NCBI RefSeq assembly: GCF_021134715.1 | Contig: NC_060017.1 | Location: 3,286,001 to 3,350,000 of the forward strand | Direction of reading: 5' to 3' | DNA: 64,000 nucleotides | From: Daphnia pulex | Taxonomy: Eukaryota; Arthropoda; Branchiopoda; Diplostraca; Daphniidae | Shown here: piece by piece, positions 23,201 to 33,872 of the stretch | Layout: each line of letters opens with the position of its first letter | How positions within the stretch are numbered: the first letter of the stretch is position 1 | Notes under the pieces: generated by a model | What the model was told of the DNA's origin: nothing | The model's database searches: none | What the model saw: the letters and a program-made list of their open reading frames with translations, nothing else | Program-made: the position numbers and the translations under genes

Positions 23201-26200
23201 CGACTTTCGGTGGGGGTACTCGGGACGCACAGTGAACTGAAGCCACTTAAAAACATTTTTATACACACAATGTGTGTGTGTGTGTATATGTATCTGTATC
23301 GTCGTCTATATAAGTGTGTGAGTTTGTGTTTCCTTATATATATATTCCTTCCGTCTCTCTCTCTCATCTCCTTATGCGCCATCATACAGACCCCTACAGA
23401 CTTGTGTATATCTCCAACGTGTGTTATCTCGGTTTTCTTAACCTTCTTCTTCGACGAAAAGGCAATGACCATTTTGTGTGTCCATGTTAATGCGGCACAG
23501 GTACGTTTCTTGTTTCGCCTTTCAACATAAAAGAAGGTAAAAATATAAAAAAGAACGGTCCTCCCTCCCCCGAACAAAAAATGTTGTTCTTAATTCTTTT
23601 CACTTTGTACACTTTTTTTTTTTTTATTTTAAGTTCTTCTTCTTCTTCTTCTTGTTCCGGGGTTATTTTTGTTTTTTTTTTTTTGGTTTTCTTGACGGAC
23701 CTCGAGCCGCTCAAATTGTTTTATTACGTCATTGGGCTGTTCATGTTGGAGTAGTCGTTATATGGCGCAGGGATGAATTGTTCGGCGTGCGTGTTTTCAT
23801 TTGCCTGGACGTTAAAAGAATAAAGAAAACAAAAAGGCAACCGATTTTTATCTCGCCGGGAGAATTCTATGGAAAGAAAGAAAACAAAAAAAGAGTAGCT
23901 TTATTTTAGCTGATTGGGAAAAGGCGTGAAGAAATAACGTGCGACTGAAAACCTTGGATAATATACGACCAAGGTTCCACAGTCCGTGGCGTATACACTA
24001 TACATATACTGCTGGGCATTTGGGGGAGGGTTAACGGTTAGACATCATTGTCCATGATGAGGTCATATCGTAGAATAATTTTTGGAAAAGAGGAAGAAAA
24101 AAAAAGACAGAAAAAGCCTTTCTCTTACATTTACTGGGGGGTAGGAGGAGGAATTGGAGGAATTTCAGTTTTATTTTATTTTTATTTTATTTTTTTCTCT
24201 TTTTTTCCTGTGTATATACATGTCGACGTTTTTTCCAGGGAGATGAAAATATTAAAAAAATTTACATTTGACAGAAAGAAATAAGAAGATCGGAATGCTG
24301 CTGACGCGCGCCGCCGCCGCGATATGTTTTAGACACATCTCTCTCTCGTCGTTCTTCGGTCCCTTTTGGACAAAAAAATTCGAAATTCAAAATTTGAAAG
24401 AAATGTTAGTTGATGATCTATAATAGAAGAAGTAGGATAATGCTACTTTGGGGGGACACTGCGCAGGTGGACACCGGCCCGGATTGTGCCGTCCAAAATG
24501 TGTATTAACAATGTCGTCGCGCCGCCGACTGCTGCTGCCGGTGCTGTTGCTGCTGCTGCATCAGCAGTCAGCGCATTGTCCAAATACTTGGCTTGATATT
24601 TGATTTATTCTGTCAAAGAAAGACGACGCACTATATTATTACCATGTGATGATTATTTAGCATACATTTGCCCGAATACGGGCAGACAGCTCCTTATATT
24701 TATAGGACAGTCGGGTTGGAAAAAAGATGGTCATTATCACCCGACAAAAAATGAAAAAAAAAAAAAAACTCGACACGAAATGTGTCCACCGGATCAAAAA
24801 GAGAACAACGCAAAAGTTAAAAAAAAAGATGAATTCATTCATTCTTTCTTGTGTGTGTCCTTTTCCATCCTTCGGCCTATACAATTTACGCGTGAGCGTG
24901 CATTGTGTGTCCTACGCACCGTCAGAATAGATGGAGAGATACAGCCTCTCTGTCTGTGAACTTTTTATTTTTCTTTTCCCCCTTTTGGGGGCCGGGCGAC
25001 TGTACCAGGATGGAAGATGGCAGAAACAGATCGCTCCTCCGGATAAATAAGACATCACCATAGGGTCTAGTCTCTCCAGTGCTACTTTAACACAGGAGAG
25101 ATGAGGGAGACTATATATAAATAAGAAGGTGGATTTACCTTGGTATATATAGTAGTGCGCTAAAGCGATGTTGCAAGCACAGGGGCCGGATTGTATAGGA
25201 AGAAGAAGAATGAAAAGAAAGAAAAGAAAAGAAAGGAAGAAAAACCTGAGTTGTTCACTTCTTATTTTTAGGGGGGAGGTTGTTGGTGGTGCTGCTGCTG
25301 TTGCAGGAGAAGTGCGATAATCACCGTGTTTGGATGTTTCAACAACCGTCCGGCCCCTTTAATAACACCCATGTCGTTGGACAGCAGCATCGGGGGCCCT
25401 GTGCTGCTGGCCGTGGTTATTGTCGTGTTGACGGGGCGATGTGGGCCCCACCATCCAGTCAGTCAAAAGTCGATGGGTGCCAATTTATCATTCATTTGTC
25501 TGCCAGCGCGCGGACGGGCGGACGGAGGCCAACAAAGTTGGAAAGAAGAAAAGGCAATGAATAAAAGAAAAGGCGAGAAAGGAGACTGGACGCATCAGTG
25601 GCATCAGCAGCAACAGCAGTCAGAAAGAACACAAAAGAGAAAAGCCCTTGTCCCTTTTTTTCTGTATTCAACATTTTCAATAGAAAGAAGAACGTCGGGG
25701 GAAAGAAAAAAATGTTTTTTTTTTATTTCAAAAGAATCAAAAATATAAATATACACAAGGTGTGTGTTGGTTTTGGCTGCCAAGAGACTGAGATGTTGAG
25801 GACCAGGGTCTAACAGTCCAGCAGGGTCCCTCGGCAACTGGAGGATTGATAACATCTTTACTCAACAGCAACGCCGCCGCCTCTCTGCTCCCGCTTCTTC
25901 TTTTTCTTTTTTTAAATAGACGATATTATATTCAAATGTTTTCTTAGATTCTTTTCGTAGGGGGGGGGGGGCTAAATAAAGAAAAGAACATGGGACAAGA
26001 GGAAGGAAATGATGGTGAATGATTTCGAAACACGCAACGGTCGCAACACGCTGACGGCCGAGAGCCAACACCTTCGACGTCACACGAAATTCAAGAAATT
26101 AGTCGTCAAAGGACCCAAAAAAAATAAAAGAATCATTTTAAAAGAAAAGAACATGTTAATGCCTGAAATCAAACGATATCACAACAAATAAATGAGTTAA

Positions 26201-29126
26201 GTAGAAGAGACTGGGCCATCGTCAGCTCAGTGTCAACTTCTCTTAATAAAGGCGGCGTAGATAGGGAATAGAAAATTCCTAGTTCTATATGGATCTGCTG
26301 GACTGCTGCAGGGCTGTATATCTACTGGATTACCTCTGCGCTGCTGGATCCATCAGTGGCCATCACCACTATCCACACCGATGGACCATTTGACCAAACG
26401 GTCTTCAAATAAGTGACCAGGAGCTGGACCAGCTCGACAAATGACCGCCATGGGAGACACGGCGACTAGCGCATGGGGGATTCTTGCACTTTTGGCACAC
26501 AATATACAGCTAGGGGGAGGGCTCTATGGGCTAACCTTAGTGTCCACATAAGCACTCGTATGTATGGCTACTATACCCAGCTACTGGTTTAAAAAGGAAA
26601 AAAGGCAAAAAAAAATAAAGATGAAGCCAAGAGATTATTGATTTAAAAGGAAACTGAGAAGATGATGATATTCGTTTTTCTTTGGCTTCCCAGTAGCAGC
26701 TAAAATATATATTGGGCCAGCAGGAGGCTCTGATCTCACGCTGCTTTCGCGCCGACACAACAACGTCCCGCAGCTCTGGCCCGTCATCAACCCCGGGTAT
26801 ATTAGTCTATTCGAGAGAAAACAGAAAAAAAAAATAATAAAATAATAAAAAGAACAAGGTAACAACCCACACAAAAGAAAAAAGGGAGAAAAAAAAATTT
26901 ATATTTATACAAATTTCCAGAAAGAAAGAAAATACTGGTGAGCTGCCCATCTGAAATAGACAGAGAAAACCTGCTCCCGAACTGCCTTTTTTTTTGGCTT
27001 CGTTTGATGGATTGATACATGACTTGTTACTTACAATTCTTGTTTCTTTTTTTTTCTTTTTTATTTCTTTCTTGTGTGGGGCATTTCAATGGTTGCGCAT
27101 ACGAGACACTATAGAGAAAAAAAGGGACGAACTTTTTGTTTTTGTTGGTTTTTGTCTCTCCATGAAAAAAAGAAGAAAAAACTGAAATAAAATTCCAAAG
27201 ACTATAAAGCTGGGGGAGACTTTTTCTATGTCTGTGCAGACAGAGCTGGTCGTCCTTTTCTTTCTTTTTTTTTTATTCTCTCAGACGAGCGATTGAATCG
27301 TCAGCATCGCGAGATTGACGGATGGCGTAATAATTCCGCTTTCGGGTAGGAGGAGTTAAATGCTCTTTTTCCATTTTTCTTCTTCTTTTTTTCTTTCGAG
27401 AGACATTTTACGGGTTTTTATTTTTATTTTGGATGTCCTTCTGAATTGAGTTGCTCCGCTCTCGACTCTTTTTGTGTGTGCACCTTCATTACGATTGCCA
27501 CTCCACTCTAGCGGCTAACTAGTTACGCCCATAAATAGGTGTGTTACTCATTAGCCGTTACCGCCTTGTTCTCTCTTTGTTTTCACACCTCTCGGCGTAA
27601 AACTCCTTTTTGTAATTGCTAATGTATTCCAAGGGAAAGAAATGACGGCAGCAGCGCCACCGCTACTTCGATTCCCAGTAGAATTTAAAATGCGAAATAA
27701 AAGAGAGAAGAGAACGCGCTTTTATACATCAAGATTCAGGGTACGTTCAAATACTAGAATGATAATTTTTGTTTTTTTGTCTACTCCTTTCGGCCATCCA
27801 ATAACTCTGCCAGCGTCCTGTCATAACGAATGAATAACACCACTTTTCTTGAATACATCAACACTCGTGAGGAAAACCGATGAGAGTCATCCTCTTCTCT
27901 TTCCAGTTTTTCTTTTTGTTTTTTTCTTTACTTTGTCTAAAAGACACTGCGCACATGGGAGAAGCTCGTGCCTGACCCGAACCAGAGATGAGAGACTCTG
28001 ACAGGTTAAGTTAATACGCAAATGTTCCCTTAACACCGGTCCCGAGCTCTTCCTGCCTTGTGTGTGTGTGTGAACGCCTTGGCGTATGGCACGGAACCAA
28101 AAGAAAAAAGAACAAAAATATTCGAGACCAAACCTTTCCGAAAAAGAGTTATGTTTCTTTAAATATAAATATATGTATATGCACAGGCCCACAAGCTAGC
28201 CAACCAAAAGCGAGCCTCCTCCTATACATACCCACGCAGGTAAGGATCCAGGCGATTTATATGACGTGTTGAATTTATACGGCGTGTAGGTAGATACCCG
28301 GCCGAGCGTTATGCGTATTTGTTTTCTTCTTTTTCCCTAAAGCTCAAATCAATTCCTCTCAACAAATATCTTGGCTATATACCCAACGTTTCGTGTGTGT
28401 GTGTGTTTTGTGTTTATACACACAAACATCAATCAAAGACATCAAAATAATGCCCTAAACAAAAACCAAAACAAAAAATTGATTGCCGTTTTCCTTAAGG
28501 ACTTAAAGAAGAAAAACAAAGTGATGGGTCGAAGAAATCCCAATAAGATACAAGACAGTTATAACGTCAGAATCATGTCATCGACATTTCGTTTGGGGAT
28601 GAATAATGAATGATCGAAGGGGTTAAGAAAAGAAAAAAAGGGAAAAAATCTGGAAAAAGTCTGAAAAAGGGGAAGAAGGAGAAGAAAAAAATAAAAAACA
28701 GAAAAAAATCAAGGAGGCTGTAGAATATCATAACACACGGAAAATATAAACCGCAGCTCGAAATAAACTATGTAAACCAGTCTTGTTTCATTTCGGAGAA
28801 AATGTTGTGGGCGGAATATCATCTCCATTTCAAATATGGTTATACCGGGTTATACAACACACAAAACAGAAAGAAAGAAAAAAGAACCACCAACATTTCG
28901 GTCGAAAAAAAAAGAAATAAGAAAGTGTGTGGTGGTGGTAGTAGTATAGTAGTCGTCATATAGTCCGTATATCTCCAGAGAGAGAGAGAGGAGGAGGAGC
29001 TTAATCATGCAAAGGGGGAGGGGGCGCCACACACACAAGGGGCCCTATTCAACCAGCAGCAGCAGCAGCACCATCCATCCATCCAACCAGTCCAAGAAGA
29101 GAGAGAGCCCGTTGGGTTGGGGAGGG
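23201..29126. other. Gene-poor spacer, part 3, directly upstream of apterous paralog 1
   Basis: No exon with supporting splice sites was found. It holds a CpG-rich patch near 24300-24325, a run of 12 G at 25960-25971 and CAG/CTG-type clusters near 24520-24570. At 28255-28290 an imperfect 18-bp direct repeat carries TTTATA and CGTGT in each half. It is probably the proximal regulatory region of the next gene. Confidence 0.4.
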
Positions 29127-29166
29127 TTTATTTATCCGCGTAGTAGAGCCGGTGAGGCCGTCAGTA
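29127..29166 (+). promoter_or_regulatory. Candidate core promoter of apterous paralog 1 (TATA-like plus initiator)
   Basis: TTTATTTAT at about 29128-29136 lies 27-35 bp upstream of GTCAGT at 29160-29165, which matches the arthropod initiator TCAGT with A29163 as +1. Downstream, the 619 bases to the coding ATG at 29782 contain a single ATG, as expected for a true leader. No transcript data are available. Confidence 0.4.
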
Positions 29167-29781
29167 CTGCCAAAGTGGAGGACCACCTCACACCACACGA
29201 ACGCAGTCGTCCACATCCAGCACCAGTTGATTCAGCGAACTATTTTTCATCCATCACCCAAAGACACCATTTAGCTAAAAACATTTTATTTCAACAATCA
29301 ACGTCGTGTTTGCCGCATCGCAGTTTCTTCACATTTTGTTGGCAAATTTCCCAATTTCTGAGGTTTTGTTGGGTTTGCGCTTGCGCCGAGTGACGGGAGT
29401 GAACGACCAGCTCACCAACCGGGAGAGTTGTTTGTTTTGTTTTGTGGGCCAGCACGAAGAAAAAAGAAAAAAACAAGAAAAGAATTTTCCTTTTTGTAAA
29501 TTCTACTCGTTGTAACTTCCGCGCCGTCAATGCGGAAGAACCAGAACATCACGGCCAAGTTTTGAAAGAAAAAGAAGAAAACAAATTCAAACGGGACGAG
29601 TTTTGACGAGACTTTCACCCACGCAGGGACACAGACGAATCGTCCTCAATTTCTTCTATCACACTCGACTTTTCGTTTTGACTGGACACTTATCATTTGC
29701 AAGAAAAAAGAAACTTTATAGTTTCTTCTTTCTTTTCAAATTCAACCGGAAAATCAAATCATCAACCCGACCGCAAGTTCA
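29163..29781 (+). other. Predicted 5' UTR of apterous paralog 1
   Basis: If transcription starts near 29163, the leader is about 619 nt and continuous with the first coding exon. It contains one ATG (29530) where about ten would be expected by chance. The rest is AC/T-rich with no other recognised element. Confidence 0.45.
29530..29565 (+). CDS. Upstream ORF (11 residues) in the predicted leader
   Basis: The only ATG in the predicted leader opens an 11-codon frame (MRKNQNITAKF) closed by TGA at 29563-29565. It lies 216 bp before the main ATG and could modulate translation. A peptide function is not implied. Confidence 0.3.
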   Translation: MRKNQNITAKF

Positions 29782-32700
29782 ATGGGAATTCTTCAAGGCG
29801 ATTCACCTACACCGGGGCCTGCTATGTACTGGGTAAGTTAGCTAGACTTTAATTCATTGTCATTCCAACAGCGAACACGATCATGTGTCTGAGTTTTTTT
29901 GGTTTATTGTCGTCACCATAATCGAACGACTTTCCCATATTCGGTGGTCTCGGAAAAGAACCCCCAAACCGTAGAGTCTACAAAGTCCTGACTATGTATA
30001 TAATAAGAGATAGCGGAAATCCCCGGGTATTTTTATTCCGAAATTTTGAATGATGATTCAATTAGATGTGGCGTGCGTTACACGACCGATAATTGACGAA
30101 GCGCGAGACAATAGTTTTTTTTAATTATTTCCCCATCATATCATGTGTGTACACAATGAAACGGGACTTTTTACCATGCATGTAGGTAGAGTGTTAGTAG
30201 GGAGAAAAAAGAGGGGTTGTATTAGGGTTTGGTACGGTACTGGTCTAATAATATTTCCAACCCTATTTTTGTATACACTTGTGTGGAGAGGGACTACCGT
30301 AGTCCATGCAGTCAGTGTTAGGGGAGTTGGTTGGTTAGGGGGGGAGTGAAAATAAAAGATGATAATAATAGAGTAGACCGGTGTTGATGATGATGATGGA
30401 GGAGGTGGGGTAAGGGTTGCCACTGCCAACAACTCCCACTCCTACCACCAGCAGTTCTCTTACTGCTGCTGGCTCTCTACGGCTCGTGTAAACCAGTAGG
30501 GACGGATGGAGTCCCAAGTCGAGAGAGAGAGTAAAAGAAGAGGGGGGTGAGATCGAGTCATCATTTGCAGTTAAGAGGAGGAAAAACTGTGCGCCATCAT
30601 CGCGCCAGGATGACCAGGTGTGTTACACGTCCGCGCGCGCACTCGCCGATGTCTAACATTTCCCGTTTTTCACGTCCGTCCGTCACAATGAAAAACTTGT
30701 AGCGTCAAATAAGCGAAACTTCTCCCCTAATTCCCAACCCCCCCACTACCCTCATCCTGCCCGTTATGTGTGGGACCTTGTGATAATGATGATTGACGTC
30801 ATATTGAGATATTTCGCGGTTCAGTTGGCCAATGACGAACATGTGAACTTTTATTGAAATAAACACACAAATAGTGAGGAGGCTGGTCCGGCGAAAAAAT
30901 GTCGGAATCGTTTCACGGCTAAACGGTGGCGGCTCATCTCTTTGTGGCTAGTCGGGAACAGCGAACTTTGTGTGTTTAAAAATGAAATTGCTGTAGTTGA
31001 TCACCAATCTTGAATTGAAAAAGAAAAAAAAACCCCGAAAGATGTAGACCCGAACAATAGTTGATGCTAAACAAAGACCCGTAAAAACAAGTAGTATAGA
31101 TGTGTACATGCATGCGAAGACGGGAAACCGAATTGATTGACAAGCCGAGTACAGGAATTTAAAACAATACCATTTGCAGCTAAATAAGAAAGAAACGGTC
31201 AACGCCGCCGGATGCTCATCCGGATGAGCTCCAACTCGACTGTCGCCTTCTATATCTCCGCTCAAGTCTTCTTGTCCTTTTTTTTTTTCATTTTTTCGAC
31301 CTCCCTCAATGTTTTTAATCCGATTTTTCGGATCCCCCCGTAAAGAAAAAAGAAATGTCTTGACCATTTTTTTGTCTTTATTTGTATGAGAGTGGTGGTG
31401 CCATCCTCTTGTTGAAATCGACAAGAAAACGCCAAGGAGAGAAAAACAAGACAAAAAGACTATCCGCCTCTTGCCGTCTCGCACAATCGGTCGTGGCGCA
31501 AATCTCTTCCGGTTCGAAGGAAATCGTCGAACTTTTTTTTATTTCAGTAAAACAAAATTTTTTCTCAGAAAATTTCACAAAAAATTCCCCCCCACATCCA
31601 AAAAAGGAGCGCCCTTTTTCTTTCCACGGAATTCAAAAAAATGTGGTTCGTCTTGATATTGACCAAACGGCCGATTCAATACGCCCCCGATTGCGGACGA
31701 CGCAAATGGCGTTCTTGTATCATCACGTTCCGAATCATAAAAACCGAATAGGTACGGGCTCGACAGGGGAATAACATTATTCAGAAATTCAGCTTACAAA
31801 AAAAAAAAAAAATAGAAACGAATTCTTTCGAGTCAGGTATATGACTAGTGACGCTGCGTAACTTTCCGCGTGGATGCGCCAGCGCCATCCCCCCCCCCCC
31901 CCAGCACCCGACTCCTTTACCGTCCACAAACGAGGCATTTCTGACACTCTGACAATAAATAAAATAAATAAATAAAAAACCATCCGAGTAATGAAAATGG
32001 TGGCACGGCCATTCCAAGAATTGACGGTGGGCTCTTCTTGATGCCAAACGATATGATGGCCAAATACCAAAAAAATACGCGGACGTCGTTTCACGCGCCG
32101 CTTGCAGTTTTTCCCCCCTTTTTCTGTTGTTGTTGGTTGGTTGTCAGTCGAGGCTCTAAACTTTGTTGACTACCCAAAGACGATATTAGCCGCAACATAT
32201 TTATAACTCTCGAAGATTTTTTTTGTTTTCTTCTTCTTCTTCTTCCCGACGCCCACTAAAATTCCCGGGTTCGTGTTCTCTCTAACCGCGACCCGAAAGT
32301 TATTTCTTTTTTTTTCCCGAAAACACAAACTGCTTTAGCTATGAAACAAAACCAACAAGAATAAAAACAACTCTCTACTTCTTCTTCTTCTTGTTTGACC
32401 GTTTGGAAACAAAGAAAAAAGGCGCAAGTCGTTGAATAATCTTGTTTGAAAAGTCTGTCACGGTTAACCGCTCGCTTGTGTTTCCCATCCGATTATCATA
32501 TTGACGCGGGGTATAGCACCCACAAGACAATTGGTTAGGTTATACAGTGAAACAGAGAGACTTTGACTCTCTTTAGACAGTGGCCGTTTATTGTTCTTCG
32601 CTCCTGTTGTGAAAAAGCCAAAAAAAAAAAAAGATTTTATTTTATTATTTTGGTGAAAAAAGAAAAAATAGTAGCCGTAAAACATTTCTGAGATCAATCT

Positions 32701-33834
32701 GTGCTGCTGTTGGTGGCGATGTAGATTTAGAGACAAGAACAGTTCAGTTATATCCTTCTTCCTGCTAGTCAAGCCGTCGCCAGCTCAGCAGCAGCAGCAG
32801 CAGCTTCCAGTTGTGTGTATATGTCTTGGGCGACGACGTGTTGTGCATAACACGCACGCAATCAAAGCGCAGCAGTGACCAGCCAGCCAGCAGCTCCCTG
32901 AGTCCATAGCAGAGAGTCTCTGGCTGTGCAGCGTTTTTATCTCGATGTATATCTCTATCTTCTCTGCGTTGTTGCTGTTGTTGTTGTTGTGCGTGCATGC
33001 GTGTTTGTGTAAGAGACTTGTGGGCCGAGCGCGATGAGATCGGATTTCTTTCGCTTCCCTGGCTCGAGGATCTGTAGGATCTCGGGGGTTCAGCTGCAGC
33101 TAGCAGCTACTACTACTACTACCCCGGCGTGTACGGGTTATGGGAGTGATCGTGTTGACGACATTTCCCATCAAATTGGAACATCAGGAGAACAAAAACG
33201 AAAGAGAAACAAAACAAAACAAAAAATCATGTGAACAAGACGGGTGAGCGGAGAATTCGTGATTCGATTCCCCACTTGATTACGGTGAAAAAATGAACAG
33301 CAAAAACAAACAAAGAAAACAAACCGAAAAAACTGACGGAGTTGCTCCTGCTGGCCAGATTCCAAGAGAACATGTTTTGTTTTTTTTTCTTTTCTTTAAA
33401 ACAAAACAACAAAAAAATCGGGTCCCGCCCCTTTAAAAGTGAATAATCCATGAAAAATCACAACAATAACTTGTTCCTTTTGTTATTTTCTTCGATTTTT
33501 ATTTCGAGAAGAAAAAACCCGGCAGCTTCGAACCGAGTGATGCATCGATCCCCACATATTTCTCTCTCCCTGGCGATGTGTAATCACATTGCATTGACAT
33601 GGGGGACAAAAAAGGCTTATATATATATACACACATATATATGTGCTGATGGAGTAGATAGATCACACAAACAAGAATACGGGTGTATATAGGCAGACAG
33701 AATAGAATAGAAAAGAAAAAAAGAGAGATGAAGACTTTTTTGTTTTATTTTTAGTTTTTGTCCAAATGGGAAATCAAAAGAGAATCAGATGAGATTAAGC
33801 TCTCCGGACTACTTGGCATATCGTGAAAAGGAGC

Positions 33835-33872
<38 letters not shown>

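Noticed and set aside
24527..24570. GACTGCTG...CAGCAGTC inverted repeat as a possible small-RNA hairpin
   Set aside because: The pairing comes from CTG/CAG trinucleotide runs, with only 8 paired bases and many competing folds.
25280..25748. Overlapping + strand frames of 94 and 140 codons
   Set aside because: No domain, no splice context, and the two frames overlap out of register. Treated as possible regulatory DNA only.
27642..27741. ATG-started frame ending at a GTACGT donor, a possible alternative first exon of apterous
   Set aside because: The encoded residues (MTAAAPPLLRF...) show no similarity to known Apterous N-termini and the phase does not suit the 34825 acceptor.
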